In this document: piece after piece, positions 35,387 to 45,101 of the stretch
How positions within the stretch are numbered: the first letter of the stretch is position 1
How the letters are laid out: each line of letters begins with the position of its first letter
Origin: Porphyrobacter sp. IPPAS B-1204
GTDB taxonomy: Bacteria; Pseudomonadota; Alphaproteobacteria; Sphingomonadales; Sphingomonadaceae
Length of the DNA stretch: 64,000 bases
Reading direction: 5' to 3'
NCBI GenBank assembly: GCA_003724185.1
Contig: RHGM01000001.1
Coordinates: 1,262,001 to 1,326,000, forward strand
Notes under the pieces: model-generated
What the model was told of the DNA's origin: nothing
The model's input: only the letters and a program-made list of their open reading frames with translations
Database searches by the model: none
Position numbers and translations under genes: made by a program

Positions 35387-36363
35387 GCCGCGGCCCTTTC
35401 GCTGGCGTAGAACGCGGCGAGCTGGTCGAGCGTGGCGGCGGCGCTGAATTGATACGGCCCCTCAGCCCCCCACAAACCGGCATGGCGGGTGCGCATATCC
35501 TCGCGGTGCAGGCGCGCCGGCGTTTCGGGCATGGCGCGCCCGATCAGCCGCGCATGGATCGCGGCGGCGGTCAGCGGCTCTGCTGCGAGATGCAGGTGCG
35601 ACAGCCCGGCATCCAGCGCGATGCCGATATCCTGCCACAGCCGGTCGATGGGGTAATACTGGTAAGTCGTATCCGGATGATGGAACTGGGTGGCCGAAGC
35701 GACCAGCGCCGTCACCGCATCCTCCAGCGCCGCACGCCGCCTGTCAGCATTGAGCGCCGCCCGGTCAAGCTTCAGCAACCCGGTAACCTCATCGGGCGCG
35801 TACAGCGCCGCTACCCACGCAGCGAGCGCGGAATCGAGCGCCCCCGTCAGCGTATCCCGCTTGGCCTCGTTCAGCAGCGATGGCACGGGGTTCATCAGAT
35901 CGAACAGGAAATTCTTGCGCAAGCCGTGCCCGAACAAGGCGGGCAGGCGGATGATCAGGCTGTTGGCGAAATGGCTTTCGACAAAGGCCTCAAGCGCGCG
36001 GCGATGGCGGCCATAGGCGAGCTCCTGCTGGAACGCGCCGGAGCCCTCGTCATCGCCGCCGGCAAAATCCGCCAGCACCGCGATGGACGAAATCAGCACG
36101 AAGCGTTCGGCCCGGGCCGTGGCCAGCCGCGCAATCAGGGCATCGATCTGGGCTGCGTCACGGTCTGGCGCGCGGTTGGCTTCGAGCATTGAGCCGGGCG
36201 CGGCGGCGCAGACCAGGGTTCCGAACGCCTGCCCTTCGATGGAGGCGATGTTCGCGCTGTTGTAGCAGGCATCAAAGCGCGTTTGCCGCAGCAGCGCGCC
36301 ACCGACAAAGCCGGTGTGGCCGATCAGGCCAGTCTCGTGGTGGGCACTTCCGAAACTTTCCAT
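35383..36363 (-). CDS. NAD-dependent epimerase/dehydratase-like protein
   Basis: First gene of the seven-gene operon, 326 residues. The N-terminal GLIGHTGFVGGALL is a Gly-rich Rossmann motif of the extended SDR type, and FVLISSIAVL corresponds to the catalytic Ser strand. The usual YxxxK appears as YGRHRRALE, with no Lys at the expected place, so catalysis may be altered or absent. ATG 36363 is preferred over TTG 36372. Its promoter must lie within the 298-bp region upstream that it shares with rpoZ. Confidence 0.72.
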   Translation of the reverse strand: MESFGSAHHETGLIGHTGFVGGALLRQTRFDACYNSANIASIEGQAFGTLVCAAAPGSMLEANRAPDRDAAQIDALIARLATARAERFVLISSIAVLADFAGGDDEGSGAFQQELAYGRHRRALEAFVESHFANSLIIRLPALFGHGLRKNFLFDLMNPVPSLLNEAKRDTLTGALDSALAAWVAALYAPDEVTGLLKLDRAALNADRRRAALEDAVTALVASATQFHHPDTTYQYYPIDRLWQDIGIALDAGLSHLHLAAEPLTAAAIHARLIGRAMPETPARLHREDMRTRHAGLWGAEGPYQFSAAATLDQLAAFYASERAAA

Positions 36364-36661
36364 CGCGTCCAAGACCCGTCGCTGCTTGCGTGCTGGGGAG
36401 TTTGTTCTTTTAGGTCACACAGAGGCAGGGCGGCTGCGATCCGCATGACAGGGTGAGCTTGCTGATAATTCAGAATGATATCTATTAGGTTAACCACACT
36501 CTCTTGCGGTCCGGGTGCAGTATTCGGGACGGTGTGCCCGGTTGTCGCAGGGCTGGCCGCCCGCAACGAACGGGGCGCCGCCGCCCCTTTTCCTTGACTT
36601 CGCGGCCCCGCCTGCCTAGCTCCCGCGCTTCCCCTTTCCTGCGAATCCGAAAAGGCCATCT
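36364..36661. promoter_or_regulatory. 298-bp divergent intergenic region, operon and rpoZ promoters
   Basis: The largest gene-free stretch in the window. An AT-rich segment (about 36460-36500) faces the glycosylation operon. A GGGGCG/CGCCCC hairpin followed by TTTT lies at 36572-36591. TTGACT at 36594-36599 with TAGCTC 17 bases later is a plausible rpoZ promoter. The terminator ahead of that promoter suggests that a short transcript may end there. No tRNA or known RNA family is recognised. Confidence 0.4.
36572..36591 (+). terminator. Terminator-like hairpin upstream of rpoZ
   Basis: A six-bp all-GC stem (GGGGCG/CGCCCC) with a 4-nt loop is followed by TTTT, pointing in the plus direction. 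No plus-strand gene ends before it, so it either insulates rpoZ or ends a small RNA. Confidence 0.5.
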
Positions 36662-37006
36662 ATGGCACGCGTTACCGTTGAAGATTGCGTCGACAAGGTT
36701 CCGAACCGCTTCGACCTCGTTTTGCTCGCCGCCCAGCGCGCGCGCGAAATTTCGGGCGGCAGCGAACTGACCATTGACCGCGACCGTGACAAGAACCCGG
36801 TCGTCGCCCTGCGCGAAATCGCCGAAGAAACTGTCGGCCCGCGCGCGCTGCATGAATCGCTGGTCACCAGCCTGCAGAAGATCCTCCCCGATGACGAGGA
36901 CGAAGCGGACGAGATCGGCTCGCTCAGCCAGTCGGCCGAAGCGCTGCGGATCACCGCATCCGCGCCGGCCCGTACGTCTTCGCTGGGTGGCGATTACGAC
37001 GGGTAA
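36662..37006 (+). CDS. rpoZ: DNA-directed RNA polymerase omega subunit
   Basis: Small subunit that assists assembly of the beta' subunit and is part of the ppGpp site in proteobacteria. The product has 114 residues. [30 protein letters not shown] is the conserved omega N-terminal domain, here given in part: [32 protein letters not shown] is the second conserved helix. The acidic C-terminal tail is typical of alphaproteobacteria. The usual partner relA/spoT is not adjacent here. Confidence 0.95.
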   Translation: MARVTVEDCVDKVPNRFDLVLLAAQRAREISGGSELTIDRDRDKNPVVALREIAEETVGPRALHESLVTSLQKILPDDEDEADEIGSLSQSAEALRITASAPARTSSLGGDYDG

Positions 37007-37031
37007 GCGTTTCGCTTCAATCTGTTAGCCT

Positions 37032-37085
37032 GATCCAAGGGGCAGTCCAGACCGGCGTTTGCCAGGTCCAGACCGCCCCTTGATC
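37032..37085. repeat. Large hairpin downstream of rpoZ
   Basis: GATC-AAGGGGC at 37032-37043 pairs with GCCCCTT-GATC at 37075-37085, and GTC/GAC extends the stem inward around a 23-nt loop. It starts about 25 bases after the rpoZ stop. No U-run follows, so it is a possible rho-dependent or stability element. The rest of this 198-bp gap holds two direct TTGACC repeats just before the ParA gene. Confidence 0.5.
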
Positions 37086-37204
37086 GTTCCAGCCGAGCCT
37101 TGACCGGTTCTTGACCCCGCCCTGCCCATGCTTGCCAAGAGCCGGTGCGGCGCTATCCCTGCTGCCTGTCACAAAGACGTAACATCGAGGGAATGGTCAG
37201 GCGG

Positions 37205-37936
37205 ATGGCATCGATTGCGGTCTACAGCGTCAAGGGCGGGGTCGGGAAGACAACGCTGGCGGTCAACCTCGCATGGTGTTCGGCGAGCATATCGCGCCGC
37301 AAGACGTTGTTGTGGGATCTGGACGCAGCCAATGGTTCGGGCTTTCTGCTGGGGGTCGATCCCAAGAAGAAACACAGCGCAAACAGTATGTTCGCTGATG
37401 GGGGAGACCCGTCCAAGCTGATCCGGCCGACGGCCTATCCCGGCCTCGATCTGCTGCCCGCCGATGAAAGCATCCGCGCGATCGACCGCACGCTTGACCG
37501 ATTGGGCAAAAAGAAGCGGCTGGCCAAGCTGTCTGCGGCGATGGCGAAGGATTATGACCGGATCATCTTTGATTGTCCGCCCGTTCTCAATGAGTTGAGC
37601 GCGCAGATCATGCGCGCCGCCGACCTCGTGATCGTCCCGCTGCCGCCCTCCCCCCTGTCCGCCCGCGCCTTCGAGGTGGTGGTTGAGGAAGTGCGCGGAA
37701 CAGGCAAGGGGCATCCGCCGATTTTGCCCGTCTTATCAATGCTCGACCTGCGCCGGACGCTCCACAAGGAGGCCCGTGAGGCGAACCCTGCATGGCCTGC
37801 CATCCCGCTCGCCAGCGCGGTCGAACAATGCGCGGTGGAGCGAAAGCCCGTAGGCGCCTTTGCCCCGCGATCCCCTGCGGCGCGGGCCATTGCCCAACTC
37901 TGGACCGCGATCGAACGCAAACTCGCGGAAAAATAG
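37205..37936 (+). CDS. ParA-like ATPase, copy 1
   Basis: Deviant Walker-type ATPase of 243 residues. The motif YSVKGGVGKTTLAVNLAW carries both signature Lys residues of ParA/MinD proteins; Walker A' is DRIIFDCPP and VPLPPSPLSARAF follows. There is no N-terminal DNA-binding domain and no ParB gene nearby, so chromosome partitioning is unlikely. It is closely similar to the protein at 39090, and the pair flank a DUF3667 gene on the same strand. ATG 37205 is preferred by comparison with the paralogue; ATG 37193 is possible. Cargo or partner unknown. Confidence 0.83.
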   Translation: MASIAVYSVKGGVGKTTLAVNLAWCSASISRRKTLLWDLDAANGSGFLLGVDPKKKHSANSMFADGGDPSKLIRPTAYPGLDLLPADESIRAIDRTLDRLGKKKRLAKLSAAMAKDYDRIIFDCPPVLNELSAQIMRAADLVIVPLPPSPLSARAFEVVVEEVRGTGKGHPPILPVLSMLDLRRTLHKEAREANPAWPAIPLASAVEQCAVERKPVGAFAPRSPAARAIAQLWTAIERKLAEK

Positions 37937-38001
37937 CGCCTTTCGCAGTTGCGGCAAAAGCGCTTATACCAGAGCCGTTTGAAAACAACGGGGCGCGCGG
38001 C

Positions 38002-39045
38002 ATGAGCGGATTGGGCGAAGGGATCGGCGCAGCCATCGAAGGCGGATTGCTGGCCCGTGCGGTGGAGCCGAACACGGGCGAGGCTGCCGGTCAATCTCAC
38101 GCAGATTCGGTGACTTGCGCCAATTGCGGCACGATCTACCACGGCCACTATTGCCCCGAATGCGGCCAGAAAGCGCACATCCACCGCAGTCTTGCCGCGA
38201 TCGGCCATGACATCATGCACGGGGTTCTCCACCTCGATGGCAAGCTGTGGGAGACGCTGCCGCTGCTGGCGTTCAAACCGGGCCAGCTTACCCGCCGCTA
38301 TGTCGAGGGGGAACGCGCCAAATTCGTCAGCCCGATGGCAATGTTCCTGTTCACTGTCTTTGCAATGTTCGCGGTGTTCCAGATGGTTGGCATCTCCGCA
38401 CCGACCGATTTGCCGGCAGAACTGAGCGGCAGCGGAGCAACCGATACCTTCCAGTCCAATATCCAGCAGCAGATCACCACACTGGAAAAGGAACGCGACG
38501 ATTTGCCGAAAGCAGATCCGCGCCGCGAGTCCATTGACGCGGAACTGGCGATCATCCGCAAGATGATTGGCGAAAGTGCCAGCACCGGAAGGTCCGGCAT
38601 CACGCTGACGGGTATCGGTTTCCTGGACGACGGGATCATCGCCAAGTGGAAGAAAAATCCCAGCTTGATGCTCTACAAGCTGCAGGCAAACGGTTACAAA
38701 TTCAGCTGGTTGCTGATCCCGCTGTCGGTGCCGTTCCTGTGGCTGATGTTTGCATGGCGGCGGCAGTACAAGGCCTATGACCACGCGGTGTTCGTCACCT
38801 ATTCGCTCAGCTTTATGTCGTTGCTGTTCATTATCATGTCGATCCTCAGCACGATCCCGTCAGGCGGAGGATGGGCGGCGCTGCTGTTCTTTGTCGCCGC
38901 GCCGCTGCACCTCTACAAGCAGCTGCGCCATGCCTATGGCCTCACCCGCTTCTCCGCCTTCTGGCGGTTCTGCGTGTTGCTGTTCGCGATGCAGTTCGTG
39001 CTGACGGCCTTCCTGCTGATCCTTGGCGTGCTGGGCGCTTTCTGA
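38002..39045 (+). CDS. DUF3667 family membrane protein with zinc ribbon
   Basis: A 347-residue protein. A four-cysteine zinc ribbon, CANCGTIYHGHYCPECGQ, lies at about residues 39-56. The conserved DUF3667 segment LLAFKPGQLTRRYVEGER follows. There are about five transmembrane helices: one near residue 115, then a group from 235 to the end. A hydrophilic loop with coiled-coil tendency (about 150-185) separates them. ATG 38002 begins a stretch with normal composition; the upstream open frame overlaps the ParA gene. Its position between two ParA-like ATPases suggests a shared process. Function unknown. Confidence 0.83.
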   Translation: MSGLGEGIGAAIEGGLLARAVEPNTGEAAGQSHADSVTCANCGTIYHGHYCPECGQKAHIHRSLAAIGHDIMHGVLHLDGKLWETLPLLAFKPGQLTRRYVEGERAKFVSPMAMFLFTVFAMFAVFQMVGISAPTDLPAELSGSGATDTFQSNIQQQITTLEKERDDLPKADPRRESIDAELAIIRKMIGESASTGRSGITLTGIGFLDDGIIAKWKKNPSLMLYKLQANGYKFSWLLIPLSVPFLWLMFAWRRQYKAYDHAVFVTYSLSFMSLLFIIMSILSTIPSGGGWAALLFFVAAPLHLYKQLRHAYGLTRFSAFWRFCVLLFAMQFVLTAFLLILGVLGAF

Positions 39046-39089
39046 CCGCGCAGGAATAAGCGGGGCAGCCCAAACGTTAGTTCAACGTT

Positions 39090-39842
39090 ATGGCAGTCGT
39101 TGCAATCTACAGTTCAAAGGGCGGGGTCGGGAAGACCACCATCGCCGCCAATCTCGGCTGGTGTTCGGCGCAGCTGTCATCGCGCCGCACCCTGCTGTGG
39201 GATCTCGATCAGACCGACGGTGCAGGGTTCATGTTCGCCCTCGAGGCGCAGCGCAAACGTCAGGCCCGCAGCCTGTTCGCGGGCGATGTTGCGGCCCAGA
39301 CCCTGATCCAGCCAAGCACCTATGCCGGGCTCGACATGCTGCCTGCAGATGGCAGTCTGCGCGAGCTCGATTCCATGCTGTTGCGGATGGGACAGCGGCA
39401 CCGGATTGCCGTGTTGGCGAGGCAGTTGGGGCGCAGCTACGAGCGGATCATCATCGATTGCCCGCCGATGCTCAACGAGTTGAGCGCGCAAGTCATGCGT
39501 GCGGCCACGTTGGTGATCGTGCCACTGCCACCCTCGCCGCTGTCGGTGCGTGCACTGGATCACGTGGTCGAGGAAATCCGCCGCCATACCCGGCGACCCC
39601 CGCCGATCCTGCCGGTCTATTCGATGATCGACCGGCGGCGCTCGCTGCATCTTGAAGCGCTGGCGGCAAACCCGGCCTGGCCGACGATACCGATGGTCAG
39701 CAGCCTTGAACAATGCGCGGTGCAGCGCCGTCCGATCGGTACCTTTGCGCCCCGCACGCCAGCGGCGCTTGCCTTGATGCGATTGTGGGACGGGATCGAG
39801 CGCAAGCTTGCCCAGATCGCAGCCGCGCCGGTGCAGGCGTGA
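39090..39842 (+). CDS. ParA-like ATPase, copy 2
   Basis: Paralogue of the ATPase at 37205, 250 residues. SSKGGVGKTTIAANLGW is the deviant Walker A, and DCPPMLNELSAQVMRAA and LPPSPLSVRALDHVVEEI are nearly the same as in copy 1, so the two arose by duplication. TLLWDLDQTDGAGF gives the second acidic motif. There is no ParB and no DNA-binding extension. It begins 44 bp after the DUF3667 gene, probably in one transcript. Possible heterodimer with copy 1, by inference. Confidence 0.84.
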   Translation: MAVVAIYSSKGGVGKTTIAANLGWCSAQLSSRRTLLWDLDQTDGAGFMFALEAQRKRQARSLFAGDVAAQTLIQPSTYAGLDMLPADGSLRELDSMLLRMGQRHRIAVLARQLGRSYERIIIDCPPMLNELSAQVMRAATLVIVPLPPSPLSVRALDHVVEEIRRHTRRPPPILPVYSMIDRRRSLHLEALAANPAWPTIPMVSSLEQCAVQRRPIGTFAPRTPAALALMRLWDGIERKLAQIAAAPVQA

Positions 39843-40256
39843 TCAGGGACAGGGGTAAGTTCTCGCCATCAGGTCGGCAAAGGCTTCGGCAAGGGTCATG
39901 TTCTGGCGCTGATCGGGCGCGTAGCTGCGCAGATGCGGGATCACAACGTCGCTCTCGAGGTTGACCTCGCTTTCGGGCAGACAACTATGCGGCGTGATCC
40001 CGGCGGCTCGTTCAGCCTTGATCCGCTCGCGATAGGCCTGGCCCGTTGATCGGGTCAGTCCAATGGCGCGTGCAAATGCGGGGTGTTTTGCCGGGTCGAA
40101 GGTGCCAGTCTCCTCGATCTCCTTATTGATCGCCAGCCCGTCGATGCTGTTCCAAATTTCCAGAAATTCGGCGACGCTGATGTCCTTGTCTGCAGCGTTT
40201 GATGGCACGGCGGCAGTCAACGAGAGCGCAACAAGCAAGGCAAGGTACCGGATCAC
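39843..40256 (-). CDS. Small secreted protein, weakly Rap1a/Tai-like
   Basis: A 137-residue protein with signal peptide (LLVALSLTAAVPSNA) and two cysteines in the mature part (HSCLPE and YPCP), probably disulphide-bonded. The C-terminal VVIPHLRSY..AFADLMARTYPC resembles the end of Rap1a/Tai immunity-type domains, at low certainty. It starts with GTG. Its GGGAGG ribosome-binding site lies inside the 3' arm of the ftsH terminator hairpin. It abuts the ParA copy 2 stop tail to tail. Confidence 0.6.
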   Translation of the reverse strand: MIRYLALLVALSLTAAVPSNAADKDISVAEFLEIWNSIDGLAINKEIEETGTFDPAKHPAFARAIGLTRSTGQAYRERIKAERAAGITPHSCLPESEVNLESDVVIPHLRSYAPDQRQNMTLAEAFADLMARTYPCP

Positions 40257-40257
40257 G

Positions 40258-40302
40258 AAAAAGCCTCCCGATGATGTCCTCGCAAGGAGCCATCGGGAGG
40301 CT
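40258..40302 (-). terminator. ftsH terminator that also contains the next gene's ribosome-binding site
   Basis: A perfect 12-bp inverted repeat AGCCTCCCGATG (40262-40273) / CATCGGGAGGCT (40291-40302) with a 17-nt loop. On the minus strand it is followed by five T's. It ends five bases before the GTG start at 40256, so GGGAGG in the stem is both terminator arm and ribosome-binding site. Confidence 0.8.
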
Positions 40303-40336
40303 GAATTCGGCCTGAATATACGGCGTTACCGAAAGA

Positions 40337-42295
<1,959 letters not shown>

Positions 42296-42402
42296 TGCAG
42301 GATGTTCCTTTCGTCAGCCCACAATGTAGGACACTGCGGCTGAATGACAAGATAATGCGCAAGCCCGGCGATGGTGCTAATTTTCGAACAGCGTGATGCG
42401 AA

Positions 42403-43065
42403 TTATCGATGGCCGGGAGCGGCATAGGCGGCAAGGAACACCTCAACCGCACCATGGATGCGGCGACGGCTTGCCTCGGGATCGCAATTTGCGCCGAACC
42501 GGCGCTCGAGATCACCCATGCCCTTGCACATGGAAACGAACTGTTCGGCGGCGAGTTCGGCGTCATCGATCACCAGATCGCCGGTTGCCACGGCGTAGCG
42601 CAGCCAGGCGGCAAAACCGGCTTTCATGCGCCGCGGCCCCGCTTCAAGGAACGCTGCGCCGATCGCGGGATCATGCTCTGTTTCGGCGGCGATACGGCGT
42701 TCGAACTGGATCATCTCGGGGCGGAACAGGAAGGCGAAAATCGCCTCTCCCAGCGCGGTCAGCCGTTCGCGGATGGTGCCCTGCGGCATCGCCTCCATGC
42801 TGAAGCTGCCACGCATCTTTTCGCACTCGCATTCGACCGCAGCGGCAAACAGCGCGCGCTTGTCGCCGAACTGGTTGTAGATCGTGACCTTGGAGACACC
42901 CGCATCCGCCGCGACCTGTTCGATTGCGGTCGCTGCATAGCCGTGGTGGAAGAAATGGTGAGCCGCCGTTTCCACGATCACAGCCCGCTTGGCCGCGTCG
43001 AGCGGGCGGCCAGCCTTGCGCCGACCGGAATTTTTTTCAGGTTCGGATGAACCGCAGATTGACAA
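42403..43065 (-). CDS. TetR family transcriptional regulator
   Basis: A 220-residue repressor-type protein. The helix-turn-helix is at about residues 27-70 (AAHHFFHHGYAATAIEQVAADAG, cited in part, and VSKVTIYNQFGDKRALF). The C-terminal helical domain resembles TetR_C groups with EMIQFERRIAAE. There is no ATG; TTG 43065 is the only reasonable start. It is divergent from an exporter operon, and two palindromes between the genes are likely operators, so it should repress both itself and the exporter until an inducer binds. Confidence 0.88.
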   Translation of the reverse strand: MSICGSSEPEKNSGRRKAGRPLDAAKRAVIVETAAHHFFHHGYAATAIEQVAADAGVSKVTIYNQFGDKRALFAAAVECECEKMRGSFSMEAMPQGTIRERLTALGEAIFAFLFRPEMIQFERRIAAETEHDPAIGAAFLEAGPRRMKAGFAAWLRYAVATGDLVIDDAELAAEQFVSMCKGMGDLERRFGANCDPEASRRRIHGAVEVFLAAYAAPGHR

Positions 43066-43067
43066 AA

Positions 43068-43083
43068 TGAACGGCTCCGTTCA
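43068..43083. promoter_or_regulatory. Palindromic operator 1 for the TetR regulator
   Basis: TGAACGGCTCCGTTCA is a perfect 16-bp palindrome three bases upstream of the tetR start. Confidence 0.65.
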
Positions 43084-43084
43084 A

Positions 43085-43101
43085 TTAAACGCTGGCGTTC
43101 A
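43085..43101. promoter_or_regulatory. Palindromic operator 2 for the TetR regulator
   Basis: AACGCTGGCGTT (43088-43099) is a perfect palindrome that, with its flanks, repeats the TGAACG/CGTTCA half-sites of operator 1. Confidence 0.6.
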
Positions 43102-43161
43102 CTAATCATGAACCGGATCGCCACCCCGCGCAACCCTCTCTGCTCGTAAAGGTGCCCGCCG

Positions 43162-44298
43162 TTGCTCTGGATCGCCATCAGGATGCTCACCGGAGACGCC
43201 CAGAAGTTTTACGGGCTGCTGTTCGGAATCGGCTTCTCCACCCTGCTCATCACCCAGCAGATGACGATCTTCGTCAATCTGGTCGAACGCGGGGCGAGCG
43301 GCGTCTACAACGCGCCCGAGGCCGAGGTCTGGGTGATGGACCCTGTCAGCCGCACCACCGATGTCAGCTACGCAATGCCCGGCACGGCGCTTGACCGGGT
43401 GCGTTCGGTCAAGGGCGTCGAATGGGCGGTGCCCCATCTGCGCGCCCAGGCCAATGTCCGCACCAAGGACGGCGATCTTGAAGGCGTCGGGATTGTGGGG
43501 GTCGACGATGCCACCCTGATCGGCCTGCCCGAACGTATGGCGTCCGGCGACAAATCGGTGCTGTTCGCGCCCGATACCGTGGTGATCGACGATGTCGGCA
43601 CCACACGCCTGTTCCCCGATGGCGAAAGCGCGCTCGGCTCCAGGCTCGAACTCAACGACCAGCGCGCGGTGATTCGCGGCATCGCGGATGCGATCCCGAG
43701 CTTCACCAGCACTGTGGTGCTCTACACCCGCTATTCCAGTGCACTGAATTTCGTCCCCGGCACCCGCAACCGCCTGTCCTTTGTGCTCGTCGGGGTGAGC
43801 GAGGGCGAAACGCCCGAAAGCGTCGCCGCACGGATCGAGGCCGAGACAGGTCTGAAGGCCGAGACCCGCAAGGAATTCGCCCGCGCCGGGATCAACTTCA
43901 TTATCGAGAACACCGGCATCCCGACCAATTTCGGGATCACCGTGTTCCTCGGCTTCGTGGTCGGGATCGCAATTGTCGGCCTGACCTTCAGCCTGTTCCT
44001 GCGCGACAACATCAAGCAGTTCGGCGCCTTGAAGGCGATCGGCGTCACCAACGCCAAGATCGTGCAGATGGTCGGCGTTCAGGCCGGGATGGTGGGCGCG
44101 ATCGGCTATGCATTGGGCGTGATCGGAACGGTCGCCTTCATCAAAGCCTTCGGCTCCAACCCCTTCTTCAAGGGCTTCTACATCCCCTGGCAGATTCCGC
44201 TGATCAGTCTTGTCGCGGTCGTCATCATCCTTGCCATCACAGGCCTGATCGCGATCCGCAGCGTGCTCAACACAGAACCGGCTTCGGTGTTCAGGTGA
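43162..44298 (+). CDS. ABC transporter permease, DevC/MacB-like
   Basis: Inner-membrane subunit of a tripartite exporter, 378 residues. Four transmembrane helices (one N-terminal at about 18-38, three in the C-terminal FtsX domain from 260) surround a periplasmic domain, the type VII ABC layout. The protein resembles DevC of heterocyst glycolipid exporters. TTG 43162 is supported by AAAGGTG seven bases before it; ATG 43183 is the alternative. First gene of the operon under the divergent TetR. Confidence 0.86.
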   Translation: MLWIAIRMLTGDAQKFYGLLFGIGFSTLLITQQMTIFVNLVERGASGVYNAPEAEVWVMDPVSRTTDVSYAMPGTALDRVRSVKGVEWAVPHLRAQANVRTKDGDLEGVGIVGVDDATLIGLPERMASGDKSVLFAPDTVVIDDVGTTRLFPDGESALGSRLELNDQRAVIRGIADAIPSFTSTVVLYTRYSSALNFVPGTRNRLSFVLVGVSEGETPESVAARIEAETGLKAETRKEFARAGINFIIENTGIPTNFGITVFLGFVVGIAIVGLTFSLFLRDNIKQFGALKAIGVTNAKIVQMVGVQAGMVGAIGYALGVIGTVAFIKAFGSNPFFKGFYIPWQIPLISLVAVVIILAITGLIAIRSVLNTEPASVFR

Positions 44299-44312
44299 GC
44301 GGGGAAGCGATC

Positions 44313-45044
44313 ATGGACACCAAAGCCATAGGCGGCTGCGCGCCCGAAGCGGCGATCTGCGCACGCGGAATCTCGCGCGATTTCGAGGCCGGCCAGACCA
44401 CCATCCGCGTGTTGCACGGCATCGATACCGACATCCGTTCGGGCGAGATGACCTATGTCGTGGGCGAAAGCGGATCGGGCAAGACGACGCTGATCTCCAT
44501 CATGTGCGGCATCCTGTGGCCGACCGAGGGCGAGGTGAAGGTGTTCGGCACCGACATCTACAAACTGTCGGACACGGAGCTGGTCAAGTTCCGCCTCAAC
44601 AATATCGGTTTCATCTTCCAGCAGTATAACCTGATCCCCTCGATCGATGTCGCCAGCAACGCCGCCGTGCCGCTGATTGCGCAGGGCGTGCCCCGCGAAG
44701 AAGCGCGCGAGCGGGCCAAGGTGCTGCTCGAAAAGCTCAATATCGGCAATCAGGCGGACAAGCTGCCGCGTCAGCTTTCCGGCGGGCAGCAGCAGCGCGT
44801 CGCCATCGCCCGCGCTCTGGTGCACGAGCCCCGCCTGGTGGTGTGTGACGAGCCGACCGCAGCGCTTGATGCGTCATCGGGTCGCCGCGTTATGGATCTG
44901 CTGCGCGAAGTCGCGGTTGCGCCGGACCGCGCCTGCATCATCGTGACCCACGATAACCGCATCTTCGATCTGGCTGACCGCATTATCGTCCTGGAAGACG
45001 GGCGCGTGACCCATGACGGCAAGGAAATGCCCGATGATCACTGA
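44313..45044 (+). CDS. ABC transporter ATP-binding protein, DevA/MacB-like
   Basis: ATPase subunit of the exporter, 243 residues. Walker A GESGSGKTT, Q-loop FQQYNLIPS, signature LSGGQQQRVAIARAL, Walker B LVVCDEPTAALD and switch His in VTHDNRIF are all intact. ATG 44313 has GGGGA seven bases upstream; a GTG at 44295 overlapping the permease stop is the alternative. It is of the LolD/DevA type and pairs with the permease before it and the HlyD adaptor after it. Confidence 0.92.
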   Translation: MDTKAIGGCAPEAAICARGISRDFEAGQTTIRVLHGIDTDIRSGEMTYVVGESGSGKTTLISIMCGILWPTEGEVKVFGTDIYKLSDTELVKFRLNNIGFIFQQYNLIPSIDVASNAAVPLIAQGVPREEARERAKVLLEKLNIGNQADKLPRQLSGGQQQRVAIARALVHEPRLVVCDEPTAALDASSGRRVMDLLREVAVAPDRACIIVTHDNRIFDLADRIIVLEDGRVTHDGKEMPDDH

Positions 45045-45101
45045 TGCCGCCGCCCACACCCTCTCTGCATCCCCCTCCCCCTCGAACAGCCTGAGGCCAT
45101 C

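Noticed and set aside
36485-36853. Minus-strand frame over rpoZ
   Set aside because: Antisense to the well-supported omega subunit gene.
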